NCBI GenBank assembly: GCA_947492575.1
Contig: CANLNK010000011.1
Location: 53,025-117,024 of the forward strand
Source: an uncultured Thalassotalea sp.
Lineage (GTDB): Bacteria > Pseudomonadota > Gammaproteobacteria > Enterobacterales > Alteromonadaceae
Direction of reading: 5' to 3'
DNA length: 64,000 nt
How positions within the stretch are numbered: the first letter of the stretch is position 1; every line of letters begins with the position of its first letter. Below are positions 45,453 through 53,084 of the stretch, piece by piece. The notes beneath the pieces were generated by a model. That model was not told the origin of the DNA and made no database searches. It worked only from the letters and a program-made list of their open reading frames with translations. The translations under genes were made by a program, and so were the position numbers.

Positions 45453-45965
45453 ATGAGCATTTCAGACAAGCAGCTACAAGCGAAAATCGATGAGCTTCCA
45501 AAAGAGCTAGCACCAGAGCGAGAGCTATGGACGGGTATAGAAAAGGCCATTAATCAAACGTCGGCTAATGACGTAGAGCCTAGTCAGAAGCAAGGTGCAA
45601 AAGTATTTATGCCGACGGCTTGGGCAGCATCTTTAGTAGCCGCGGTATTGGTTACTTGGCTATCTCTTAGCCCTTCTGGTGGTATTGATGCGAATCCAGA
45701 ACCGAGTTTGGTTGCTGCTATTACACAAGATTTCTCTCAGCAGAAACAGTTATTACTGACCAGCTTTGGTCAGCCTGATACAGCGCAATTGCCAGAGAGT
45801 ATGAAAGCTGAGTTAGACAAGCTAGCCAATGCCAGAGCGTCTATTGTCGCGGCATTGGAGGACGATGAAAACAATACAGATTTATTGAATTTGCTGCAGT
45901 GGACTCAGCAACAAGAATTAGAGTTAATTAAAAGACTCTATACGCCTCAGTGGCAAATGATTTAG
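45453..45965 (+). CDS. putative membrane anti-sigma factor
   Basis: 170 residues. Cytoplasmic N-terminus of about 50 residues (ISDKQLQAKIDELPKELAPE), one membrane span (TAWAASLVAAVLVTWLSL, about 53-72) and a periplasmic helical tail. I see no zinc-finger HxxxCxxC motif. Placement directly after an ECF sigma gene and the single-span layout support an anti-sigma role; sequence alone does not prove it. ATG 45453 has GGAGG 7 bp upstream, and the upstream in-frame start is rejected. Confidence 0.75.
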   Translation: MSISDKQLQAKIDELPKELAPERELWTGIEKAINQTSANDVEPSQKQGAKVFMPTAWAASLVAAVLVTWLSLSPSGGIDANPEPSLVAAITQDFSQQKQLLLTSFGQPDTAQLPESMKAELDKLANARASIVAALEDDENNTDLLNLLQWTQQQELELIKRLYTPQWQMI

Positions 45966-45973
45966 AGGGTGTT

Positions 45974-46924
45974 ATGAAAAGTTTCAAATTATTATTGTTA
46001 TCTACATTAACTGTAGCGTGTGCTTTGCCAAGCTGGGCTGGTGAGCCAATTGATGAGCGTATGTCGGCAGATGGACTATCACTAATTAATATCGAAAACC
46101 TTAAAGGCAAAGTGACCATCATCGGCAGTGATACTGATGAAGTGACCATCAAAGGGAAGTTAGGTGAAAGTGCAGATCGATTTGTCTTTGAGAAGAGTGG
46201 TAACACGCTATTGGCTAAGGTCATCGAAGACAAAGGTTATGACTATCGAAATAATGATGGCGGCACGGTGTTTACCGTGAAAATGCCAGCATCATTGACC
46301 ATGAATTTTGAAGGCGTCTCAAGCGATGTTAACGTCAAGGATTTAACGGGGAACGTCGATGTTAAAACCGTTAGTGGTGACATTGAAGCGAAGAACCTCA
46401 CTGAGAGTATCGACTTAAGCACAGTAAGTGGCGATATCGATAGCCGCAATTTATCGGGTAAAATACGCTTGTCGGCTGTGAGTGGTGAAATTGATGATCG
46501 AAACTCTTCAGGGCGCTTGCGATTGAAAGCTGTTAGCGGCAACCTCCGCTCTACATCCAGCGCTAAGGAAATAAACTTAGCAGCGGTATCAGGTGACATG
46601 GACTTTACATTCGGTGAAGTTGAGGAATTGGTCATTTCTAGTGTCAGCGGTGATGTAGATGGTAGCTTATCGTTAATGAACAACGGTGAAGTCAAAATGT
46701 CTGGTGTGAGTTCTGATATTGCCTTGGAATTCCAAGAAGACATTAATGCGGAATTTAGATTAACGGCAAGTGCTGGTGGCGACTTAGTGAATAGAATCAC
46801 CAACGATAAAGTGCAGAGAGCAAAATATGGCCCAAGCTCGAAATTGAATTTTAGCGCTGGTAACGGTTCAGCCTATGTACGAGGTAACGTGGTTTCTGGC
46901 GAAATAAAAGTATCCCACCGCTAA
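45974..46924 (+). CDS. secreted DUF4097 beta-helix repeat protein
   Basis: 316 residues with a signal peptide (to about residue 21, PSWAG). The body is a DUF4097/adhesin-like beta-strand repeat: about 20-residue units built on VSGDI..KNLTESIDLSTVSGD, seen at least six times between about 115 and 260. It should form a right-handed or similar beta-helix in the periplasm or cell surface. It is 8 bp after the anti-sigma gene, so it is part of the same transcript and may be the sensor or product of the ECF system. A perfect terminator follows. Confidence 0.82.
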   Translation: MKSFKLLLLSTLTVACALPSWAGEPIDERMSADGLSLINIENLKGKVTIIGSDTDEVTIKGKLGESADRFVFEKSGNTLLAKVIEDKGYDYRNNDGGTVFTVKMPASLTMNFEGVSSDVNVKDLTGNVDVKTVSGDIEAKNLTESIDLSTVSGDIDSRNLSGKIRLSAVSGEIDDRNSSGRLRLKAVSGNLRSTSSAKEINLAAVSGDMDFTFGEVEELVISSVSGDVDGSLSLMNNGEVKMSGVSSDIALEFQEDINAEFRLTASAGGDLVNRITNDKVQRAKYGPSSKLNFSAGNGSAYVRGNVVSGEIKVSHR

Positions 46925-46984
46925 CTATCGATTTTCTGCTGGCGTTTAATTTGTTAGCATAGCCTGTCTCGATAACCTCTTTTT

Positions 46985-47011
46985 AAGTAGCGCTGTTTAG
47001 CGCTACTTTTT
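46985..47011 (+). terminator. Rho-independent terminator of the ECF operon
   Basis: AAGTAGCGCT (46985-46994) pairs perfectly with AGCGCTACTT (46999-47008) around GTTT and is followed by T. It separates the ECF operon from dnaB, which starts 21 bp later. Confidence 0.9.
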
Positions 47012-47031
47012 GCGTACTTAAGGTAGTAAAA

Positions 47032-48444
47032 ATGGCCGATGGCAAGCCAAACAAGTTCACTAAAAGTGACAGAAAAGATAAGCAATTAGATGAACTTAAA
47101 GTACCACCGCATTCGTTGGAGGCGGAACAGTCGGTACTGGGTGGTTTAATGCTAGATAACGAAACGTTCGACCGCGTAAGTGAACGCGTTGTTGCACAAG
47201 ACTTTTACAGTCGCGGCCATCGTATTATTTTCGAAACTATTAGTGTACTAGTAGAAAAAGGTGAACCTGCTGACCTTGTGACGCTTTCGCAAGCGTTAGA
47301 GAACGAACAAAAGTTGGATGATGTCGGCGGTTTTGTTTACTTAGCTGAAATGATCAAAAACACGCCAAGTGCTGCCAATATTACTGCGTATGCCAGTATT
47401 GTTCGTGAGCGTGCAGTAACGCGAGAAATGATTAGCGTTGCCAATGAAATTGCTGAAGCGGGTTATGATTCGCAAGGGCGCACCAGTGCTGATTTATTGG
47501 ATTTTGCTGAAACCAAAGTGTTCCAAATTGCAGAGGCACGAGCGAATAAATCCGAAGGCCCGGAAAATATCCACTCAGTACTAGAGAAAACCGTCGATCG
47601 TATCGAAAAGCTTTACCAACAGCCACACGATGGCGTGACCGGTGTATCAACGGGTTTTTCTGATCTTGATAAAATGACGGCAGGCCTCCAGCCATCAGAC
47701 TTAATTATTGTAGCTGCGCGTCCTTCAATGGGTAAAACCACATTTGCGATGAACTTATGTGAAGCTGCGGCGATGGAGCAAGACAAACCTTGTTTAATTT
47801 TCTCGTTAGAGATGCCGTCAGAACAAATTATGATGAGGATGTTAGCCTCGCTGGGTCGAATCGACCAAACTAAAATACGTACTGGTCAACTAGGCGATGA
47901 GGACTGGGCTCGCTTGTCATCGACCATGGGTTTGTTAATCGATAAAGGTAAAATGTTTATCGATGATGCTGCGGGCTTAACGCCAACTGAAGTGCGATCT
48001 CGTGCCCGCCGTATTGCTCGAGACAATGGCGGGCTAAGTATGATTATGATCGACTATCTTCAGTTGATGCGAGCGCCTCAATTTGCAGATAACCGTACCT
48101 TGGAAATCGCGGAAATATCTCGCTCACTAAAAGCGCTGGCGAAAGAGCTCGAAGTACCAGTAATTGCACTGTCACAGCTAAACCGTAGTTTGGAGCAACG
48201 ATCGGATAAGCGCCCAGTAAACTCAGACTTACGTGAATCGGGGTCGATTGAGCAAGATGCTGACTTAATCATGTTTATCTATCGTGACGAGGTCTACCAC
48301 GACGATTCAGAATTTAAAGGCATGGCTGAAATTATCATAGGTAAGCAACGTAATGGTCCAATTGGTCGTGTGCCGCTCACGTTTAATGGTCAATGGTCAC
48401 GGTTTGATAACTACGCTGGTCCTCATGTATTAGAAGAAGACTAA
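47032..48444 (+). CDS. dnaB: replicative DNA helicase DnaB
   Basis: 470 residues. N-terminal dimerisation domain (PPHSLEAEQSVLGGLMLDN), linker, and RecA-fold C-terminal domain with Walker A AARPSMGKTTFAMNL, IMIDYLQLM and SQLNRSLEQRSDKRPVNSDL. It unwinds DNA at the fork. No intein or insertion is visible. alr starts 5 bp after it, the E. coli order; the rpsF-rpsR-rplI genes often upstream of dnaB are replaced here by the ECF operon. Confidence 0.98.
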   Translation: MADGKPNKFTKSDRKDKQLDELKVPPHSLEAEQSVLGGLMLDNETFDRVSERVVAQDFYSRGHRIIFETISVLVEKGEPADLVTLSQALENEQKLDDVGGFVYLAEMIKNTPSAANITAYASIVRERAVTREMISVANEIAEAGYDSQGRTSADLLDFAETKVFQIAEARANKSEGPENIHSVLEKTVDRIEKLYQQPHDGVTGVSTGFSDLDKMTAGLQPSDLIIVAARPSMGKTTFAMNLCEAAAMEQDKPCLIFSLEMPSEQIMMRMLASLGRIDQTKIRTGQLGDEDWARLSSTMGLLIDKGKMFIDDAAGLTPTEVRSRARRIARDNGGLSMIMIDYLQLMRAPQFADNRTLEIAEISRSLKALAKELEVPVIALSQLNRSLEQRSDKRPVNSDLRESGSIEQDADLIMFIYRDEVYHDDSEFKGMAEIIIGKQRNGPIGRVPLTFNGQWSRFDNYAGPHVLEED

Positions 48445-48448
48445 TCGT

Positions 48449-49543
48449 ATGTCTGTGCGCACCGCAACAGCAGCAATCGATCTTCAAGCTTTGCATCACA
48501 ATGTTGAACAAGTGAAGCGCCTTGCACCAACAAGCAAAGTAATGGCAGTGCTAAAAGCTAATGCCTATGGGCACGGCTTAGAGCGTATCGCTGTTGCGTT
48601 GGCAGAGCAAGGTGCAGATGCTTTTGGCGTAGCACGTTTAGACGAAGCCCTCGCATTGAGAGCTTGCGGTGTAATAAAACCCATTGTATTGATGGAAGGT
48701 TTTTTTAGCCCACAGGAATTACCTGTGCTTGACGTAAATAACCTACAAACCGTCATTCACAATGAAGAGCAATTAGAAGCACTGTTAGCGGCAAAACTCG
48801 ATACTCCGATTAAAGTATGGCTTAAGGTCGACACAGGTATGCACCGCTTGGGTGTAGAACCAGAACAGTTTGAAGCTTTTCATCAGGCCTTGCAATCCTC
48901 TGATAATGTGCAGAAAGATATTGTATTGATGAGCCATTTGAGTTGTGCAGATGATACGACGAGTAGGGCAACTGAGCACCAGTTAGCTATCTTCGAGCAT
49001 TTAACGTCAGCGTATAGCGGTGAAAAGTCTTTGGCTAACTCTGCGGGCATTGTCGGTTGGAAAGGCTGTCATTACCAATGGCTGCGTCCAGGCTTAATGT
49101 TATATGGTGTAAACCCTATGATGCCGGAGCAAAAAGTCGAAACTAGGTTAGATATTCAACCTGTAATGACATTAAAGTCGAGCGTTATAGCAAAAAGGTT
49201 GATTCGAAAGGGTGAATCGGTAGGTTATGGTGCGGCTTGGACAGCGGAGCAAGATACGTATATTGGCGTTATTGCGATTGGTTATGGTGACGGGTACCCA
49301 AGGCATGCCAAAAACGGCACGCCAGTATTGCTAAATGGTCGGCGTGTCGCGTTAGTTGGTCGTGTTTCTATGGATATGATTACCGTTGATTTAGGCGCAG
49401 AAAGCAAAGACCAAATAGGCGATGTAGCGGTGCTTTGGGGGAAGGGCTTACCAATCGAGTGCGTGGCGCAATGGGCAACGACTATTCCTTACGAGTTACT
49501 GTGTAATATTACGCGTCGTGTGAATATGACCGTCTCGTCTTAA
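48449..49543 (+). CDS. alr: alanine racemase
   Basis: 364 residues. PLP lysine in VLKANAYGHG near residue 34, the conserved RVSMDMI segment and the catalytic tyrosine in SVGYGAAW near residue 260. Converts L- to D-alanine for peptidoglycan. It lies 4 bp after dnaB. The following gene is convergent and ends 3 bp beyond, with no terminator visible. Confidence 0.97.
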   Translation: MSVRTATAAIDLQALHHNVEQVKRLAPTSKVMAVLKANAYGHGLERIAVALAEQGADAFGVARLDEALALRACGVIKPIVLMEGFFSPQELPVLDVNNLQTVIHNEEQLEALLAAKLDTPIKVWLKVDTGMHRLGVEPEQFEAFHQALQSSDNVQKDIVLMSHLSCADDTTSRATEHQLAIFEHLTSAYSGEKSLANSAGIVGWKGCHYQWLRPGLMLYGVNPMMPEQKVETRLDIQPVMTLKSSVIAKRLIRKGESVGYGAAWTAEQDTYIGVIAIGYGDGYPRHAKNGTPVLLNGRRVALVGRVSMDMITVDLGAESKDQIGDVAVLWGKGLPIECVAQWATTIPYELLCNITRRVNMTVSS

Positions 49544-49546
49544 ATG

Positions 49547-49981
49547 TTATTTATTCAGCTTTGCGTATTCACCCTGAATTGTTGCCACTAACGTACGGCT
49601 GCCACCATAATCTCTATGTTCACCTAAATAAATGCCTTGCCAAGTTCCTAAATTTAAACGCCCGTTACTGATAGGAATAGACACACTTGACCCCAATGTG
49701 CTTGCTTTAATATGAGCAGGCATATCATCAGCACCTTCATAGGTATGCTGATAATAGCGCGCATTTTCGGGCACGAATTGATTGAAATGCGCTTCCATAT
49801 CACTGCGTACTGTTGGGTCGGCATTCTCATTGATCGTCAACGAAGCGGATGAGTGTTTGATAAAGAGGTGCAGTAAACCGCAGCGAATATTCGCTATTGG
49901 TGTCTGTTTAATGACCTCGTCAGTAATTAAATGAAAGCCTCGTTTTTTGGCTGATAAGGTAAATTCGACTTGTTTCCACAT
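49547..49981 (-). CDS. yjbQ: YjbQ-family protein
   Basis: 144 residues covering the UPF0047/YjbQ domain, with [20 protein letters not shown] and the C-terminal [13 protein letters not shown], which are the family signatures. Proteins of this family can replace thiamine-phosphate synthase weakly; the true role is unsettled. Convergent with alr. Confidence 0.9.
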   Translation of the reverse strand: MWKQVEFTLSAKKRGFHLITDEVIKQTPIANIRCGLLHLFIKHSSASLTINENADPTVRSDMEAHFNQFVPENARYYQHTYEGADDMPAHIKASTLGSSVSIPISNGRLNLGTWQGIYLGEHRDYGGSRTLVATIQGEYAKLNK

Positions 49982-50073
49982 AGTTAGCCTCTTCTGATTG
50001 ACTCATTCACTGCTTTGATAAAACGCATCCTAGCTTTTTTGCCATCATATTCAACTCATTATTTTAGTTGATG

Positions 50074-50490
50074 CTAATCGTCATTGTTTCGCTCCTCAGG
50101 AATATCACTTAGGTACTCAACAAATTCAATTTCAAAGCCAGCGGGGTCGAGAAAGTAAATGTTTTTCCGAAAATCATTTTCAGCACCAGCTTTATGAACT
50201 TCAAACCCCGCATTGCTCAGTCTCGCAATCACGGCATCAAGGTTATCTGTTACATAGGCGAAATGTGCGAGACCAACTTGGTGTCCTACTAGATCACGAT
50301 TTTGACCTTCACCATTATCGCTAAAAGCGATGTAGTGGTAGTCATCTCCAAAGTGAAGCCATCTTCTTGGTTTACCATGCCAATTACCTGTCCCTTCTGA
50401 GCGCACCTTCCAATGTGGAAAGACCGCTTGATAAAACTTAAGCTGCTCTTCGATATCGCTTACGACTAAATTTACATGCTCTAAATACAT
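50074..50490 (-). CDS. VOC (glyoxalase/bleomycin-resistance) family protein
   Basis: 138 residues, one VOC domain of two beta-alpha-beta-beta-beta units (HVNLVVSDIEEQLKFYQAVF, then GLAHFAYVTDNLDAVIARL) ending with FLDPAGFEIEFVEYLS, which carries the usual C-terminal acidic metal ligand. Substrate unknown. CGGAG lies about 6 bp before the ATG. It is 86 bp downstream of the small gene that follows the SoxR promoter with no clear terminator between, so it may be redox-induced. Confidence 0.88.
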   Translation of the reverse strand: MYLEHVNLVVSDIEEQLKFYQAVFPHWKVRSEGTGNWHGKPRRWLHFGDDYHYIAFSDNGEGQNRDLVGHQVGLAHFAYVTDNLDAVIARLSNAGFEVHKAGAENDFRKNIYFLDPAGFEIEFVEYLSDIPEERNNDD

Positions 50491-50576
50491 AGATACTCCG
50501 TTTACCTGATAAAAGTTAAAATTGGGTCCAGAATCATGTTGCTACTTATTAATGTAGAACATTGCGATGGAACTGA

Positions 50577-50705
50577 TTATTTGAAGTGCATCGTGGCACT
50601 GATTAAATGACAAAGCTCTTTTAGCCATACTCGAATTCCAGGGGTAGCGATAAATTGTTGATTTTCACTTGCTGAGTTAACGGGAATGTCGTGTGTCGTC
50701 ATCAT
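50577..50705 (-). CDS. 42-residue small protein behind a SoxR-type promoter
   Basis: ATG at 50705, stop TAA ending at 50577. The product begins MMTTHDIPVNSASENQQ and ends in a short amphipathic stretch (RVWLKELCHLISATMHFK). AAGGAAAT lies just before the ATG, one of the better ribosome-binding sites in this region. The SoxR operator and its spaced -35/-10 boxes point at this gene, about 32 bp from the -10 box. I do not recognise the family; there is no signal peptide or long membrane helix. A second ATG directly follows the first. Divergent from soxR. The coding call rests on start signals and promoter, not on homology. Confidence 0.6.
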   Translation of the reverse strand: MMTTHDIPVNSASENQQFIATPGIRVWLKELCHLISATMHFK

Positions 50706-50736
50706 GATTTCCTTTTCCTTTTGTTTTGATATTGCT

Positions 50737-50767
50737 ATGCTAAAACCTCAAGTTAGGTTGAGGTAAA
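50737..50767 (-). promoter_or_regulatory. SoxR operator and promoter
   Basis: CCTCAAGTTAGGTTGAGG at 50746-50763 closely matches the E. coli soxS operator (arms CCTCAA/TTGAGG). On the minus strand it sits between -35 TTTACC (50767-50762) and -10 TAGCAT (50742-50737) with a 19-bp spacer, the overlong spacing that MerR-family activators need. The plus side leads to soxR. Confidence 0.9.
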
Positions 50768-50839
50768 GGGCTTTCTTCAACTTTTTTTTGAATTCGAACG
50801 TTTTCACAGGAAAATGGGTTTACAGATAAGGAAATAGCT

Positions 50840-51298
50840 GTGTTGGAAGAAGCAAATTGGACGGTTGGTAAAGTGGCTAAACGTTGTGGTGTAAAGGTGT
50901 CGACTTTGCATTATTACGAAGAGTTAGGGCTAATTCGCAGTTGGCGCAATGCTGGTAATCAACGTCGTTATAAGGCAGAAGTGCTGAGGCGAATTTCGGT
51001 GATAAAAGCAGCACAGAAAATGGGGATTAGTTTAGACAGTATAAAGCGAGCATTTTCGACCCTACCAGATAACCGAACACCTACCAAAAACGATTGGCAA
51101 CTACTCGCTTCTGGCTGGCAACGGGAGCTTAATGAAAGAATCCGTTATTTAGAAGTACTTCGAGATTCTTTGGATAGTTGCATTGGTTGTGGGTGTTTAT
51201 CTTTGACGAGTTGCCCTATATACAACCCAGATGATATTGCTGGTAGCCAAGGAGACGGTGCGGTTATATTAACGAGAAATGCGCAATCGGAAAGTTGA
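50840..51298 (+). CDS. soxR: redox-sensitive transcriptional activator SoxR
   Basis: 152 residues. MerR winged helix (WTVGKVAKRCGVKVSTLHYY), coiled dimerisation helix, and the [2Fe-2S] cluster motif CIGCGCLSLTSC with cysteines at 114, 117, 119 and 125. Oxidation of the cluster by redox-cycling compounds activates transcription from promoters with long spacers. The start is GTG at 50840 with AAGGA 7 bp upstream. The likely target lies divergent (50577-50705); there is no soxS next to it, as in most bacteria outside the enterics. Confidence 0.95.
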   Translation: MLEEANWTVGKVAKRCGVKVSTLHYYEELGLIRSWRNAGNQRRYKAEVLRRISVIKAAQKMGISLDSIKRAFSTLPDNRTPTKNDWQLLASGWQRELNERIRYLEVLRDSLDSCIGCGCLSLTSCPIYNPDDIAGSQGDGAVILTRNAQSES

Positions 51299-51328
51299 CT
51301 ATCTATTAGATATTTATAACGAAAAAGT

Positions 51329-51357
51329 AAAAAAGCGCTCCAGTAGGGCGCTTTTTT
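51329..51357. terminator. bidirectional terminator between soxR and cheX
   Basis: Six A plus GCGCTC (51329-51340) pairs with GGGCGC plus six T (51346-51357), with one G-T pair. T-runs occur in both directions between convergent genes. Confidence 0.88.
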
Positions 51358-51377
51358 CTAAATGCTTACATTGCAAA

Positions 51378-51839
51378 CTAGTCGAAACTGAACTCAATAA
51401 AGGCTTTACCGTGTTCAGAACTCAGCGGAATAATAACAATTGGACCTTCAGCTTTGTGGTTGATCGTGTGGTTTTCACCTGAAACAACCATCGGTGTTGC
51501 CATATCGAATTCAAAACCTTTTTCGCTCAGCATGCGTTTGGCGCCACCAGTAACCATATTTGTGATTTCACCAACGAGGTCTGTGATCTCTTCGTTTATT
51601 TCGTCTGGACCTTCGCCAACCATATTTTTCATGGTTGCAATAGCAAGTGACCCTTCAAAAGTAATTGATAAAGAACCTTTTGCTTGCTCGCTTACCATGC
51701 CTATCAAACCAGATACATCGCCTTTGGCGACTTCGCCTTGCTTTAATTTTGGCTTTTCCGGAGTTAATTCCATCATCGCCATAGTAGACATTACATTCAA
51801 CATGGAAGATAAAAAAGGATTAATAAACTCTACATTCAT
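51378..51839 (-). CDS. cheX: CheX-type chemotaxis phosphatase
   Basis: 153 residues of the CheX/CheC fold. The phosphatase motif ExxN is seen in EITNMVTGGAKRMLSEKG. CheX removes phosphate from CheY or similar receiver domains. It stands alone here, as is common for stand-alone CheX in marine gammaproteobacteria, so the partner is uncertain. The upstream sequence has no strong ribosome-binding site. Confidence 0.85.
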   Translation of the reverse strand: MNVEFINPFLSSMLNVMSTMAMMELTPEKPKLKQGEVAKGDVSGLIGMVSEQAKGSLSITFEGSLAIATMKNMVGEGPDEINEEITDLVGEITNMVTGGAKRMLSEKGFEFDMATPMVVSGENHTINHKAEGPIVIIPLSSEHGKAFIEFSFD

Positions 51840-52145
51840 GGAAAATACCGGGCCTTATGTTGCTAAAGTGCGTGGATATGGATCTAATTTAGCATAATTT
51901 TTTGATTTCGCACTAGTTATTGTTAGTAATAATATCACTGCGTCGTGTAGCTAATTTAATAATTGCTGCCTAATGGCTGACGAGACTCGCTAAACAGTAG
52001 CTATGGTTTGTTAGTAAGTATCGGCGAGTATGTCGACTTTTACCAATAAACACTCAAAATAACTTGTCTTTTATTAACGGAAAATGTTTGTGCCAATAGG
52101 CTGTAGATACATTAGCGCTAAACGCTATTCTTAATAAAACGCTGC
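51840..52145. other. 306-bp gap upstream of cheX
   Basis: Between the cheX start and the zur stop, both on the minus strand. AT-rich. AGCGCTAAACGCT near 52113 could fold a small hairpin after zur, but no T-run follows on the minus strand. No gene or strong promoter is recognised. Confidence 0.35.
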
Positions 52146-52580
52146 TTATTGGCAGTTTTGACATTTCCCGTGCGCTTCGACAATTTGGTGGTCTATCGCA
52201 AAGCCACTGGCATCAGCCATTGCTCTTAGGGCTAAGTCCAAGTTTTCTGATTGAATCTCTTCGACGTGACCACAGTTATCACAAATCAATAATTGTACAG
52301 GATGTTTGCAGTCGCTGATGTGATGACACATTACGAACGCATTTATTGATTCAATTTTGTGTACAAAGCCTTGTTTGCTTAAGAAATCTAGCGAGCGATA
52401 TATTGTTGCTGGCTTAGCCGCAGGATCTAACTTCTGCAACTCGGCGAGTAGGTCGTATGCGCCCACAGCACCGTCATGTTTGGCTAGTAGCTTTAACACC
52501 TCACCTCTAGTTTTGGTTAAGCGGGCGCCACGTTTTTCACACACTTGTTGAGCTTGATTAATTAAATCTTCTAAATTCAT
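52146..52580 (-). CDS. zur: zinc uptake regulator Zur (Fur family)
   Basis: 144 residues: winged helix (TRGEVLKLLAKHDGAVGAYD, KPATIYRSLDFL) and dimerisation domain with metal sites MCHHISDCKH, CDNCGH and CQNCQ. The extra C-terminal cysteines and MCHH pattern fit Zur rather than Fur. It should repress zinc-uptake genes when zinc is bound. No znuABC is in the window. Confidence 0.9.
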   Translation of the reverse strand: MNLEDLINQAQQVCEKRGARLTKTRGEVLKLLAKHDGAVGAYDLLAELQKLDPAAKPATIYRSLDFLSKQGFVHKIESINAFVMCHHISDCKHPVQLLICDNCGHVEEIQSENLDLALRAMADASGFAIDHQIVEAHGKCQNCQ

Positions 52581-52703
52581 AATTTTAGCTAATGGGCTTT
52601 TTTCGCCAGTCTACCACAGCGAGGTTAAACAGAACAATGTGAGCTTTTTGGAGGAAAGGCTCGTATAAATAATGTACAGGGTTTTCACTTTGAGGTAATT
52701 GCA

Positions 52704-52952
52704 ATGGATTTATTAATTAAGTCATTTGAAGGTAATATCTATCTGGTTGAGCAGTTTGACGGTGACTCTTCGCACGTAGTAAGAGGTTCAAACAATTCGC
52801 CTTTACGCTTTGATAGTATCGGGCAGGTAAAGGAGCATTTTCAAGCGAGTGATTACGATAATATTTGGTTAGAACACCAAAGTGTCTACGATGAAATGTG
52901 TGGTCATAGCTACAACTCGGGATCGATGCGTATGCCATTACCTTGGAAATAA
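52704..52952 (+). CDS. small DUF6482-like protein
   Basis: 82 residues beginning MDLLIKSFEGNIYLVEQFDG; the pattern of a short beta-rich start with YLVE and a C-terminal LEHQSVYDEM fits DUF6482, known mainly from marine gammaproteobacteria. Function unknown. GAGGTAA precedes the ATG. Divergent from zur by 123 bp. Confidence 0.7.
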   Translation: MDLLIKSFEGNIYLVEQFDGDSSHVVRGSNNSPLRFDSIGQVKEHFQASDYDNIWLEHQSVYDEMCGHSYNSGSMRMPLPWK

Positions 52953-53019
52953 TGAATGAGGGTGAGCATAATCTGAGAAAGCTTAGGAATCTATCACTGT
53001 AATACGACAAGAAAGTGTT

Positions 53020-53073
53020 CAGGTTAAGTGCTGAAAGACATTCTATACTGAACTAGCCGTAGCACTTAACCTG
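53020..53073. repeat. perfect 13-bp inverted repeat between convergent genes
   Basis: CAGGTTAAGTGCT (53020-53032) and AGCACTTAACCTG (53061-53073) are exact inverted copies separated by 28 nt. It lies 67 bp after the DUF6482-like gene and 12 bp before the stop of the minus-strand repeat protein. No T-run, so it is not a plain terminator. Confidence 0.7.
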
Positions 53074-53084
53074 TGAGATGTATT

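Noticed and set aside
46243..46803. Long minus-strand open frame (186 codons) opposite the DUF4097 gene
   Set aside because: It is the antisense image of the internal repeats of a gene with signal peptide, good start and terminator; it has no ribosome-binding site.
51454..51897. Plus-strand open frame of 147 codons over cheX
   Set aside because: Antisense to cheX, whose family motifs are clear; no start signals of its own.
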